From NCBI RefSeq assembly GCF_028288465.1, contig NZ_JAQBNR010000053.1, forward strand, positions 62,001 through 126,000: 64,000 nt of DNA. The letters are read 5' to 3'. Both the position numbers and the translations under genes were made by a program. How positions within the stretch are numbered: position 1 is the stretch's first letter; each line of letters begins with the position of its first letter. The notes beneath the pieces are model-generated. The model saw only the letters and a list, made by a program, of their open reading frames with translations, did no database searches and was not told the DNA's origin. This document shows positions 1-8,853 of the stretch, one piece after another. The stretch is from Ferruginibacter sp. GTDB lineage: Bacteria > Bacteroidota > Bacteroidia > Chitinophagales > Chitinophagaceae.

Positions 1-225
1 AGACAAATAAAAAGGATTGTCGCTTTAAGCTGTTTCATAAACATTTTATTTTTAGTTAAGAGGATTTAAACAACAGGCGGATTTATATATTATTAAATTT
101 CGCTTATTGATTAATATAAGTTTGCAAAGATATACAATGAAGATTTATTAATATAGCTAATTCTATTCCATAATTACAATCCACGATTAATTTAAAAAAC
201 ACCAAAGTGAATAATTGATTTGCCC

Positions 226-233
226 TATATTTG
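226..233 (+). promoter_or_regulatory. -7 promoter box for tRNA-Arg
   Basis: TATATTTG is an exact match to the Bacteroidota housekeeping -7 element TAnnTTTG and lies 15 bases before the first base of the tRNA-Arg gene, which is the expected distance for a tRNA promoter. No good -33 TTG was found at the usual spacing, so the assignment rests on the -7 box and its position. Confidence 0.6.
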
Positions 234-247
234 CAAAAAAAATTAAA

Positions 248-321
<74 letters not shown>

Positions 322-326
322 CAGAG

Positions 327-370
327 TGGACAAACCGGATTTCACGCCGGTTTGTCCATTTTACTTTTTT
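327..370 (+). terminator. Rho-independent terminator after tRNA-Arg(UCU)
   Basis: A perfect 11-bp stem (GGACAAACCGG with CCGGTTTGTCC, extendable by a T-A pair) with an 8-base loop is followed by a T-rich tail. It begins 6 bases after the tRNA, so it ends that single-gene transcript. Confidence 0.9.
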
Positions 371-1183
371 CGCTGCCCGGTCTCCAATTGCCGAACTTCC
401 TTCACCAATCAATTTTAGTTGCTTTTTTTTGTGCAAAATAAGGGATAGCCGGAATTACATTCGTGGCAAAATGTAAAACCGAGTGGCAAAATGTAAAACC
501 GAATTGCTGGTGCCACGGAAGGTTCTTTACTGACGCCGTTTCCAGACAAACCATTCAGCGCACCCTGTTTGCTTCCTGAATAACTCCTTCCATTAAGTCA
601 CTGCCTATGCTTTTTTTGATTGTAGATATCAACGCCGCTAAACCATAACTACACGATCAACGGATCGGTATCCAGAATGGTTATCTCAACTTCCCTTTGT
701 AATGCTTTTTATACATTGCACACTTCCAAAGAGGTTATTATGAATTGAATATTTACCCATTTAGATTTAAATGGATTTTTTTCTGGACAGACCAGTTATG
801 CGCATGGTTGTTTTTCTTCAGTAATTAATACACCGCCAAACAAAATATAAACATCAGAAGCATATCCACTTAACCGTTAAATCCTTTGCTTTCATCTGCT
901 ATTCTGCCTTACGGGTGGTTTACACTTCTACTACTTTAAACGGACCTGATAAGATATGTATCATTTGTTTTTTGTGCCAACCTCCCGATGGTTGTTCATT
1001 TATAAAGTGGGTCTGCATATTATTTTACAAGGCATGGCTGATGAACAAACAATTTCAATTGTACACTTGTACTGTTGGTTGACACCTGCATAATTTAAAC
1101 CGAAAGAGAATTTCACCAAAATATCGTTCAACTGAATTAATTTGCCGTTTCACGGTGATTGCTATCAAAGCAACCTACTATCG
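371..1183. other. Geneless stretch of about 800 bases
   Basis: No convincing protein-coding frame was seen on either strand. The only clear structure is the tandem 20-bp repeat at 463-502. The rest looks like decayed intergenic DNA between the tRNA terminator and the MaoC-like gene. Together with the repeat this could be the scar of a lost mobile element, which is inference. Confidence 0.5.
463..502. repeat. Perfect tandem repeat, 2 x 20 bp
   Basis: The 20-base unit GTGGCAAAATGTAAAACCGA occurs twice back to back with no mismatch (463-482 and 483-502). Short tandem repeats of a similar form (GTGGCAAA...CCG) are a feature of the ends of IS21-family elements, so this may be the relic of such an end. 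No transposase remains nearby. Confidence 0.75.
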
Positions 1184-1642
1184 TTAAATAAAATGATAAA
1201 GAAAAACAACGTCTCCCGCAAAAGCATTCTTGGGCTGGTCTTTTATTTCCAGTTGGATGTAGAGTGTAGCCTTGGTTGTACCCCGCAGATTGATGATGGA
1301 TTTGAGTGATACCCTGCACCGCACTTCGTTATCTACAAGTACCGCCTGCCCGAACCTGAGCTGTTCAATGCCGTAATTTACTTCCATCCTGAGGTTCCGT
1401 ACATCTGCAATTTGTTTCCAGAAAAAAGGCACCAATGACAGCGTGAGGTAACCATGCGCAATGGTTGTTTTGAAAGGGCTTTCTGTTTTAGCTCTTTCCA
1501 CATCCACATGTATCCATTGATGATCAAGTGTGGCGTCGGCGAAATTATTGATTTGTTGCTGCGTTACCTTGTGCCAGGGTGATACTCCTATTTCTTTGGC
1601 TAGGTAAGATTCGAATTCTGCATGACTTGTAATGACTACCAT
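1184..1642 (-). CDS. MaoC-like (R)-specific enoyl-CoA hydratase/dehydratase family protein
   Basis: A 152-residue hot-dog fold protein of the MaoC/NodN type. The hydratase signature is visible as FADATLDHQWIHVD at about residues 34-47, in which the Asp and His are the catalytic pair of (R)-hydratases, and a substrate-loop region GYLTLSLVPFF follows near residue 64. The family hydrates trans-2-enoyl-CoA or dehydrates 3-hydroxyacyl thioesters in the cytoplasm. The length is normal for a single-domain member. It reads alone on the minus strand, about 110 bases beyond the start of the next upstream gene, so it need not be co-transcribed. The exact substrate cannot be told from sequence. Confidence 0.85.
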   Translation of the reverse strand: MVVITSHAEFESYLAKEIGVSPWHKVTQQQINNFADATLDHQWIHVDVERAKTESPFKTTIAHGYLTLSLVPFFWKQIADVRNLRMEVNYGIEQLRFGQAVLVDNEVRCRVSLKSIINLRGTTKATLYIQLEIKDQPKNAFAGDVVFLYHFI

Positions 1643-1754
1643 AGCGCTAAGATAAGAGATTGATTTGTTTTTTGAACGATGTTTTTAAACTACTTCGGGT
1701 GTAAAAAATCCATATTTCAAAGTTGACGGCGGTATGGCGTTATACTAAAAAAAC

Positions 1755-2867
1755 TTACAAGGGCTTGCCTTGTTCCAGTGTTTTGATAGCTGTTTCTAAA
1801 AACTTTTTTGTTGGTTCATCCTGTGCTTGCGGCAAGGCCGCTTTTGCATGTTCCAATGCTTTCTTATAATTACCCAATGCAGAATAGATTCTCATCATTC
1901 CTGCATTGGTTGGCCAGGCTCCTTTATTCTTTGTAAAGTTTTTCTGAAATACCTCAAACGCCTGAGGCAGTTTATTTTCACTCATTAATTGACGGCCATA
2001 ATTATGAAGTTCCTGCGCCGAAGCGTTTTCCATAGCCGCTTTCATCATGTCTGACGCCTCCTTATCTTTGCCCAGTTTCTTTAAAATGCGGGATTGTACA
2101 GATAAGGCATTGAATGACCGGACGCCTCCCAGACGTGGGTCGGTAGCTGAATTGATCCAGTTTAACGCTTCATTGTAATTTGTGTCGTTTGCCACACACC
2201 ATCCGGCAGCAGCCTCAAGACTTGCAGGGTCAAAACCAATAGCGCCGCTCATCTGTTCCCTTATGTTTTCAAGAACAGTATTCTTTAGATCAATTGCTAC
2301 CCTGAGGGGGAAACTCCATCTTTCCCAATCTAAACTGATGTCAACAGAACGATCTGTCTGATTGGTAAAATTGTACACCAGCCTTTCCTGCAGGTAAGGT
2401 AAATTTTTCTTTTGTACGGTAGGTACATGCAGCACATCCAGTTCTTTCCGGTAAAAATAACTTCCCCACTCTTTGGTATTTTTATTAAAGATTAAAACAC
2501 TGCTATCTTCATGTACTTCGATAAAGAAAGCATATTTACCTGCTGGTAGTTTTTTACCGTTGATGGTTACATCAGTAGAGAAGGAGATTGTAGTAGCCTC
2601 ATCTGCGCCGGCGCGCCATGGCGATGGCATAGCAGAACCAAAGCCAAGTACTTCATACCCGAATGGTACGACAGAAGTGCCATATATTTTCCCGTCACGG
2701 CCCTTTACCCCAGGTGCACTGTAGTGAATTGTAATTTCAGTAGTGGCAATTTTTTTGCCAGTAATGCATACATAGTTGGTTGTATCAGGAATACGCAATG
2801 CCTGGCCGCTGGCATGTTGTGATGCCACTACAAGCAGCAAAAATGTTACACAAATAATTTTCCTCAT
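1755..2867 (-). CDS. Secreted DUF2911 protein with C-terminal TPR-like region
   Basis: A 370-residue protein with a signal peptide (residues 1-21, ending ASG-QA). Residues about 25-170 match the DUF2911 pattern common in Bacteroidota: a TTEITIHYSAPGVKGRDGKIYG segment split by VPFGYEVLGFG and a later INGKKLPAGKYAFF strand. Residues about 210-360 are helical and resemble TPR repeats (for example SALGNYKKALEHAKAALP). The domain's biochemical role is unknown; the protein is probably periplasmic or surface-exposed. It is a monocistronic minus-strand gene with a start preceded by an A/T-rich leader and no Shine-Dalgarno. Nothing looks truncated. Confidence 0.85.
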   Translation of the reverse strand: MRKIICVTFLLLVVASQHASGQALRIPDTTNYVCITGKKIATTEITIHYSAPGVKGRDGKIYGTSVVPFGYEVLGFGSAMPSPWRAGADEATTISFSTDVTINGKKLPAGKYAFFIEVHEDSSVLIFNKNTKEWGSYFYRKELDVLHVPTVQKKNLPYLQERLVYNFTNQTDRSVDISLDWERWSFPLRVAIDLKNTVLENIREQMSGAIGFDPASLEAAAGWCVANDTNYNEALNWINSATDPRLGGVRSFNALSVQSRILKKLGKDKEASDMMKAAMENASAQELHNYGRQLMSENKLPQAFEVFQKNFTKNKGAWPTNAGMMRIYSALGNYKKALEHAKAALPQAQDEPTKKFLETAIKTLEQGKPL

Positions 2868-3049
2868 AGCATTTATTTTTAAACAAAGAAAGGGTTATTC
2901 CCCAATAACTAATTACCACCGATAAAAAAAACAAATGATTTTATATGATGAGGATGTACAATAAAGGTCTTCAATCAACAAATACAGCTTAATGTATCTA
3001 CGACCGCTTAAACGATCCTTTTATTGATAACCTTTATAATTCATTTACC

Positions 3050-3076
3050 TGGGTTTCACTACGCTTTTGAAACCCA
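3050..3076. repeat. Short perfect inverted repeat
   Basis: TGGGTTTC and GAAACCCA form an 8-bp perfect stem with an 11-base loop. No T run follows on either side, so it is not a typical terminator. It lies upstream of the small membrane protein gene at 3170 and may be an operator or a chance hairpin. Confidence 0.4.
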
Positions 3077-3169
3077 TCTCGCAGTACCGTATAGCAACAC
3101 CTGGTAACACACTACACCGTTCATATAATTTGACTTGTGACTTTTATTTTCAATAATTATCTTCATACC

Positions 3170-3358
3170 ATGTTTACATTCATTGCATGGCTAATCCTAT
3201 TTATTGTTTGTTGGCCGCTGGCTATTTTGGCGTTGGTTCTGTATCCTGTTTTTTGGATACTGACACTTCCCTTCCGGCTGGTTGGCATTGCAGTAGACGG
3301 CGTTTTTGGTTTACTGAAAGGCATCATATTGTTGCCCGGCAAATTACTGCAGCGGTAA
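3170..3358 (+). CDS. Small hydrophobic membrane protein
   Basis: A 62-residue protein made almost entirely of one long or two closely spaced membrane segments (residues 3-28 and 33-55), ending in a basic tail KLLQR. I chose the ATG at 3170; an in-frame GTG at 3137 would add 11 residues but they are polar and not preceded by better signals. It has no family that I recognise. It reads alone between a divergent DUF2911 gene and an A/T-rich stretch. The clean hydrophobic pattern argues for a real gene, but its role is unknown. Confidence 0.5.
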   Translation: MFTFIAWLILFIVCWPLAILALVLYPVFWILTLPFRLVGIAVDGVFGLLKGIILLPGKLLQR

Positions 3359-3728
3359 GATAGTCCCAGAATTGCCAACCCAACGCATCCCATACAGCTA
3401 TTTTCATCAGCCGGCGCTTTACTGCGCACTATTCCGGAAAATTTTTCGTTTAGAAATTAATTGATGCATCATAAAGACGACTTTCCGACACCGCAATTAA
3501 TGTGTTGCTATAAGAAACGGATTGCGAATAGAAGTAAGGCGCCACCATTATCAATTTTACAAAAAGGGTGTCATACGGTGGGGTTTTACTATGCCAATTT
3601 TTAAAATAGCATTTTGTTGATAGTAGATATCCCGGGAGAGACCGCAAAGTTATTCACAAAACTAAGCTTATCATTTCCGATGTCTGCTCCGGCAACATAT
3701 TTGATCAGTTTTTACAAATCCAATAAAT

Positions 3729-4016
3729 ATGAAAACCTATCAACCTACTTTAAAATTTTGCCTCTTAATGGATCTGGCCGGATGTATTACCTATATTATT
3801 CCGGGCTTTGGTGAGTTGGGTGATGTGCTCTGGGCGCCGATATCTGCTATTACTTTTGTTTTTACGTTCGGACGGGCCGGCCTCGTTGGAGGTATGTTTA
3901 ACTTTGTAGAAGAAATTTTACCCGGTACGGATATTATTCCAACTTATACTATTATGTGGCTGCTAAATTACTACCGCAAAGGAAAGGAAGAAAGATTACT
4001 GAAGTTTGCGCATTAG
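3729..4016 (+). CDS. Small conserved-type membrane protein of unknown function
   Basis: A 95-residue protein with hydrophobic segments at about residues 10-26 and 33-56, a Gly/Pro-rich centre (YIIPGFGELGDVLWAP) and a charged C-terminal tail (YRKGKEERLLKFAH). This layout fits a two-pass inner-membrane protein. ATG at 3729 follows an AT-rich leader without a Shine-Dalgarno site, as usual for this phylum. An alternative longer frame overlapping at 3614 is in another phase and is not protein-like. Neighbours give no clue; the convergent gene downstream is a receiver-domain protein. Confidence 0.65.
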   Translation: MKTYQPTLKFCLLMDLAGCITYIIPGFGELGDVLWAPISAITFVFTFGRAGLVGGMFNFVEEILPGTDIIPTYTIMWLLNYYRKGKEERLLKFAH

Positions 4017-4133
4017 CATAGTATGTTTTTACTATCACCCTGGCAACAAATTCAGCAATGATCACAAACAATGGTCTATCTGGCTTCGTATAATTCACCA
4101 CGATGCGCCAGGGACTTATAAACTGTTTTTCCA

Positions 4134-4484
4134 TTAAGACAAATGCTTGTTTATTTTAGCGAGAAGGGTATTAATATCGAACGGCTTCTCAATGAAATCA
4201 TCTGCCTTGTTTTCCCGGTAAGTTTTCAGCTTTTCAAAGCTAGCTGAGAGCAGGATAACCTTTATGTTAGGATTGGTCTCTTTAACCTCTTTGCACAACT
4301 TCCGCCCGTCTTCATTTTTTAGCATCACGTCCATGAGGATCAGATCCGGTGTTATGATCGACAAATTTGCCAACAATTCGGCTCTGCAACATGCCACTGA
4401 AGATTGATGGCCGTGCCGCTGAATTATAAAATCTAACATCTCCAGGATGTCTTCTGTATCTTCTACAATCAATATTTTTGCCAT
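4134..4484 (-). CDS. Stand-alone response regulator receiver protein
   Basis: A 116-residue CheY-like protein with nothing but a receiver domain. The acidic pocket is E8-D9, the phospho-acceptor is D52 (LILMDVML), the Ser of the switch position is in LLSASF, and the conserved Lys is in FIEKPFD near residue 99. There is no DNA-binding output domain, so it probably relays phosphate or regulates by protein contact. No kinase is adjacent; the nearest is the PAS kinase at 9405-10988, which has its own partner. Confidence 0.92.
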   Translation of the reverse strand: MAKILIVEDTEDILEMLDFIIQRHGHQSSVACCRAELLANLSIITPDLILMDVMLKNEDGRKLCKEVKETNPNIKVILLSASFEKLKTYRENKADDFIEKPFDINTLLAKINKHLS

Positions 4485-4740
4485 GTACTACAAATAGTGA
4501 AATAACATGCCATAAAAAATATGGCTGCCATACCTGCTACAGTTACAGTAGTAGCTGGCTAATTTACCGTGCATTTCACCACCAGTATATATAGTATAAA
4601 ATGTATTGGCTACTTTCAGGGCATACCAACAGGGATATTTGTTCAGCTTTCATACATGTTGGTGTAACGGCTTTTCATCACTCCCGTCCCAAAGTGTTGA
4701 ACATATTACATGTTTCGGGATATGGCCTGGCATGGAAAGT

Positions 4741-7422
4741 TCAATGCTTACCGGTAGTGTCTTTTGGTTTCTTTTTAAACAAATTATTCATCAGGCCTTT
4801 TACAGATTCCTGTGGCCTGGCAGTTGCTTTGGCGGAATCAGTAGTAGTACTTTTGTTGCCAAATACTTGTTTAGCCAACTCATCCTTAGCAAGCGCAACC
4901 GCTTGTTTTTTTACAGAAGTAATGGTATCCTTTACTGCGCTGGTAATGGCTTGCCTGGTGCTGTCTATCTTCGCTTTTGCAAAAGCAGTAACCTGTTGTT
5001 TCAACTCATCTGCCAGGTTTTCAGCTCCCTGTTTAAGGTCGGTTTTTATAGTAGGGCTTTTTAAAAACCCGCCCAGTTTCAGGTTAAGATTTACTGTTTC
5101 CCCTACTTTAACCGGAATACCTTTGCTGTTTATTTGCATCACCAGGTTGTTCACCAGCTGGTTGCCTTTATCGCCCATTAAGGCACGGGGCAACTTCATG
5201 TTGATTGCGTAATTCAGTGATTGGTCAAAGCCCTGTAAACCGCCAATTTCCATATCAATACCATTTACTTTTACAGTAAAAGGTTTTACCAGTACCTCGC
5301 CGTTACTAAATTCAATGTAATTCTTTACATCCTTTACTGCAATTTGTTCCAGCTCTTTTACATTTAATGTGCTGGCAATTTTTTCGAGTGGTGCAAACTT
5401 GCTCAGGAAACCTTCTATCAGCAAGAGATTGCCGTTGCCGGAAAGGCTCATTAAATCCGGCATCATGTTATCGCCCAGTTTACCTTTTAATGTCAACTGC
5501 GATGTAAGCTTGCCTGCAATAAATTTACCGATTGGCATCAGCACCTGAACGGTATTGAATGCTGCAAACGTTTTTTGTACATCTACTTTATCTACATTGT
5601 AGATCAAACTGATATCGGGTTTGGTTTTACTTGCTTTGGTAGAATAACTTCCGTTCACCATCACAGCACCGTCCAGTGCATTGCCTTTTACATCTGCGAT
5701 GGTCACAGTTTCATCATTTATTTTAAGGCTGCCCGATAAACCGGTGATATCAACTTTATCATAATGCAGTTTATCTACACTGGTATTTACCAGCACATTT
5801 AAATTGGCAGGTACCGCAAAAGGTGCAGCTGCAGGACCTTTGGTGGTGGTATCAGTGCTGGTCCCCATCCAGTCATTTAAATTAATGTTATCGGCCTTCA
5901 GGGTAAGACTTGCATTAAGCGGCTTCGACTGCAACATATAATTCAGCAGGTTATTGATTTGACCACTGCCACTAAAATTGGATGAGAGGTACTGACCGTC
6001 CAGGGTTTTAATATCCACTTTAGCCGGTGTAAACGAAGTAGAAAGCGCATTGATTTTAACACCTGTTGGATAATCTTTTGCAACGTATAAAAAGTTGTTT
6101 AAGTCAAGGGCGCCGCCGGCAGTAAACTGATCCAGCTTTTGCTGTTCTATATCTTTTACATTTCCTTTTACATACACATCTGCATTTAACAGGCCGGTTA
6201 TTTTGGTGCCCGCTTCCAGCTTTATGAGTTGCGCAATCTTACCCAAATCAAGCTTGCCTTTCGCTGCGACATCTACAAACAGGTTGCTGATGGGCTTTTT
6301 AACCAGCAAGTGGATATCAAAAGGTTCTTTGTCCATCTCAATATGCGCTTTTTCGACATTCACTACGGTATTATCTGTCTCACCATCAGGGTTATCTACC
6401 TGTGCCTTGATATTGATTTGCTGCAGGGGTTTTGGCAGGTCGGGGTATTGAAAAAACCCATCCTTCACCTCCATATCCACATGATATCCCGGCATAACTG
6501 TTTCGCTGTAAACGCCTTTTACAAAACCGCTAAAAATGGCACTGCCACTGGTTTTTATCTTGTTGAAATCATTTTTATAAATAGCCGGTATCAGTGATAA
6601 AATATTTTTAAAATCGGTTGAGGGTGCCTTGAATTTGATGTCGAGATCATAGCCTTTCTCAGCCAGGTTTTTAATGGCGCCTTCGCCGGTTATTTTGAGA
6701 TCATTTACAGTTATTTTGTCCGTCTTAAAACGATAGACATTGCTTTTGTTATCTACCTGTATGTCTGCATCCGCAACTGCCCTGGCATTGGATATATAAG
6801 GAATACCTCCATAGGTAACTGTTACCGCATCTGCGTTGGTAGTTGTTTTTAATGTAAAAAGGTCAGAGGTAAAATCACCGGTGCCCTTGTGATTGAGATT
6901 GAATATTTCAGTACCGATCGCAGCTGTTTCATCCCTGTAATTGATGTAGGCATTTGAGATGGCATATTGCTGCAGGGCCATTTTAAAAGGCTTTTCAGTT
7001 GTTGGTGTAGCTACCGCAGTATCAGGCTTCATGATGTCCCAGTTTACCAGGCTGTCTTTATTTACAATAGCATGTATGCGGGGCGACTCGACAAACACGG
7101 AATAAATGGTCATGTCTTTCCCCTGTACCACGCTCATGATGTTGAGCGCTGCATCAATACGTTGAGCACTTACCAGTGTATCGGCTGCAAATACGCCGGT
7201 TCCAATTACCCGCAGCTCATCCAGCCCAACGGCTACTTTTGGAAAATGACGAAAGAATGAAATGTCCACGTCTTTAAAATCAACCTTTGCATTGATCTTT
7301 TTATTGATCTCTTTCTTTACCAGGTTTACAATCTGTCCTTTAAACAGGTACGGTGCTGCGAAGGCTGCCACGATTAAAACCAGCAGGCTGATCGATACTA
7401 TTTTTATAATTTTCTTTACCAT
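4741..7422 (-). CDS. AsmA-family protein (large inner-membrane anchored)
   Basis: An 893-residue protein with a single N-terminal membrane anchor (about residues 7-27), followed by a long beta-rich periplasmic region and an Ala/Lys-rich helical tail. The N-terminal pattern (anchor, then YLFKGQIVNLVKKEINKKI and a KVDFKDVDISFFRHFPKV strand) is that of AsmA-like proteins, which belong to the bridge-like lipid transport or outer-membrane assembly group. I chose the ATG at 7422; the longer frame begins at a TTG and adds 11 residues that lack support. The last 40 residues (KATARPQESVKGLMNN) are low-complexity and basic. The gene appears monocistronic. The substrate is not determinable here. Confidence 0.85.
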   Translation of the reverse strand: MVKKIIKIVSISLLVLIVAAFAAPYLFKGQIVNLVKKEINKKINAKVDFKDVDISFFRHFPKVAVGLDELRVIGTGVFAADTLVSAQRIDAALNIMSVVQGKDMTIYSVFVESPRIHAIVNKDSLVNWDIMKPDTAVATPTTEKPFKMALQQYAISNAYINYRDETAAIGTEIFNLNHKGTGDFTSDLFTLKTTTNADAVTVTYGGIPYISNARAVADADIQVDNKSNVYRFKTDKITVNDLKITGEGAIKNLAEKGYDLDIKFKAPSTDFKNILSLIPAIYKNDFNKIKTSGSAIFSGFVKGVYSETVMPGYHVDMEVKDGFFQYPDLPKPLQQINIKAQVDNPDGETDNTVVNVEKAHIEMDKEPFDIHLLVKKPISNLFVDVAAKGKLDLGKIAQLIKLEAGTKITGLLNADVYVKGNVKDIEQQKLDQFTAGGALDLNNFLYVAKDYPTGVKINALSTSFTPAKVDIKTLDGQYLSSNFSGSGQINNLLNYMLQSKPLNASLTLKADNINLNDWMGTSTDTTTKGPAAAPFAVPANLNVLVNTSVDKLHYDKVDITGLSGSLKINDETVTIADVKGNALDGAVMVNGSYSTKASKTKPDISLIYNVDKVDVQKTFAAFNTVQVLMPIGKFIAGKLTSQLTLKGKLGDNMMPDLMSLSGNGNLLLIEGFLSKFAPLEKIASTLNVKELEQIAVKDVKNYIEFSNGEVLVKPFTVKVNGIDMEIGGLQGFDQSLNYAINMKLPRALMGDKGNQLVNNLVMQINSKGIPVKVGETVNLNLKLGGFLKSPTIKTDLKQGAENLADELKQQVTAFAKAKIDSTRQAITSAVKDTITSVKKQAVALAKDELAKQVFGNKSTTTDSAKATARPQESVKGLMNNLFKKKPKDTTGKH

Positions 7423-7601
7423 TCTTTTTATTTTAGGGATTGCATAAACAGCCAAGCATGTTGCATGCCAAATACACTTGTATGTTAGTTAGCAGGCAAA
7501 TTTAGTGCAATGGGGGCTGTTATTGTTTTTGGTGGGAAAGAAGGTTATAACCTGACTTTCAAGTAATAGAGAATAAATGCTCCTGTCTAAAGGACAAGGC
7601 G

Positions 7602-7628
7602 TTGATATGTCATCGATCTATATCTTTA
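7602..7628 (+). promoter_or_regulatory. Possible promoter of a small transcript
   Basis: TATCTTTA at 7621-7628 differs from the TAnnTTTG -7 consensus only in the last base, and a TTG lies at 7602-7604, 16 bases upstream (a little shorter than the usual 19-20). It precedes the micro-ORF at 7644 and the terminator at 7704. Confidence 0.35.
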
Positions 7629-7643
7629 GTTGCAAATCAACTT

Positions 7644-7694
7644 ATGTATACCATGACCAGGAAAGACGAAGAACAATTAAAGATGAAACTTTGA
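7644..7694 (+). CDS. Possible 16-residue micro-ORF
   Basis: ATG-TAT-ACC-ATG... encodes a 16-residue, highly charged peptide (MYTMTRKDEEQLKMKL) and ends only 9 bases before a clean hairpin terminator. A promoter-like box lies upstream. The unit of promoter, short frame and terminator within about 130 bases suggests a small transcript, but whether the peptide or the RNA matters cannot be decided. The second ATG at 7653 would give 13 residues. Confidence 0.3.
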   Translation: MYTMTRKDEEQLKMKL

Positions 7695-7703
7695 GCAATG
7701 TAA

Positions 7704-7733
7704 AAAGCTGCCTTCTTAGGAGCAGCTTTCTTT
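7704..7733 (+). terminator. Rho-independent terminator
   Basis: AAAGCTGC (7704-7711) pairs perfectly with GCAGCTTT (7722-7729) across a 10-base loop, followed by CTTT. It has no large gene upstream on this strand, so it must end the short transcript that contains the micro-ORF at 7644. Confidence 0.7.
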
Positions 7734-7973
7734 ATGGGGTTGGGTTAGTAAAAAGTTATGTTTCTTCCTGTGTTGAACCTGTTGTTTTATTGATAATTTG
7801 ATTACTATATTTTGTAGAACGGTGACATAAAAAAAATATTGTATTCACTACGTGCTGATCATTGAAATTTCATAACCAATCTCAATAATTTTATTGATTG
7901 TGGTCATTCTTTATTTGCTGGATGGCGTGCATTTTTGTTTTATTCCCGCGACTCATTAACGAAAAATATTTTT

Positions 7974-8493
7974 ATGGAAGCGCTTAAGCAATGGTTGATT
8001 CCTTATATCATTTCCAATCTGGTATTTGGATTGTGCATACCTGCAGCAATAAAAAAACCAATGTGGGCAAGGCTTTTTTTAGCAGGCTTCTTTTTATGGG
8101 CAGCCTATTTTAATGCAACTACTGCCATCAACCAGCCCAGTATATACCTTGATTATGCCAGGCTGAATGCCTTGCCATGGTACCGTAATTTTATCAACGG
8201 GTATTTTTCGCAGCACATAAACTGCTTCTGTATGCACCATTGCCGTGGGGCAACTTTTAATTGGAGCCGGCTTGATGTTAAATAAAACATTTACAAAACT
8301 TGCCTGTACCGTCGGCATTATTTTTGGCCTGGCTATTGCGCCATTGGGGGTAGGTTCTGCTTTTCCCGCTACGGTATCAATGGCTATCGCCTTCTATATT
8401 TTATTAAAAAATTACCAGCACGATTTTATCTGGAAGTGGAAACAATATAAAGCTGAGCCTCTCTCTATTATTATTCATAACAATCATCATTAA
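7974..8493 (+). pseudogene. Membrane protein split by a +1 frameshift
   Basis: The first frame starts at ATG 7974 (MEALKQWLIPYIISNLVFG) and encodes membrane segments up to about 8218, then runs into a polar, unrelated tail ending at 8285. A second frame shifted by +1 begins to read sensibly at about 8219 (TASVCTIAVGQLLIGAG) and continues with further membrane segments to the stop at 8493. Joined at the CATAAACTG site by skipping one base, they give a single four-helix-type membrane protein of about 172 residues (the step is SQHI followed by TASV). So either the gene is a recent pseudogene or there is a one-base error in the sequence. I do not recognise the family with confidence. DUF4342 follows 11 bases downstream. 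Confidence 0.7.
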
Positions 8494-8504
8494 CACAAAA
8501 AATC

Positions 8505-8753
8505 ATGGCAACTGAATCTTTTAAACTGGATGGGGAAACGCTGGTGAAAAAAGTAAAAGAACTTTTTGAAGAAGGCAACGTGCGAAAAATAAGTATTCAT
8601 GATAAGGAAGGTAAAGAGGTCATGAATTTTCCATTAACGATTGGAGTACTGGGCGCAGTACTGGCGCCGGTGCTGGCAGCCGTGGGCGCTTTGGCCGCTC
8701 TTATTGGTGAATGCACTGTAACAGTAGAAAGGGAGGATGTAAAGCCTTTTTAG
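8505..8753 (+). CDS. DUF4342 domain protein
   Basis: An 82-residue protein matching the DUF4342 plan: an N-terminal helical part (DGETLVKKVKELFEEGNVRK), a short beta part ending in FPLTIGVLG, and a hydrophobic Ala/Val-rich segment at about residues 46-66, then an acidic tail. Function is unknown; the hydrophobic stretch suggests membrane association. It starts 11 bases after the stop of the frameshifted membrane gene and is probably co-transcribed with it. Complete. Confidence 0.85.
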   Translation: MATESFKLDGETLVKKVKELFEEGNVRKISIHDKEGKEVMNFPLTIGVLGAVLAPVLAAVGALAALIGECTVTVEREDVKPF

Positions 8754-8853
8754 AAGGGAATAACCGTGGCAAGTGCCCGGTGAAGGTGATCTGTCTGCTA
8801 GTGTCGCGGACGCTTTATGCAATATCCACCTCCAGATAGATTACATATACTAG

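Noticed and set aside
463-502. CRISPR-like array
   Set aside because: Only two adjoining copies without spacers, so not a CRISPR.
4601-5212. 203-residue plus-strand frame opposite the AsmA-like gene
   Set aside because: It lies antisense to the 3' end of a well-supported gene and has an erratic Ser/Cys/Phe-rich composition with no domain.
7577-7801. 74-residue plus-strand frame over the micro-transcript
   Set aside because: It reads straight through a good hairpin terminator and has no protein-like composition; the shorter frame at 7644 fits the signals better.
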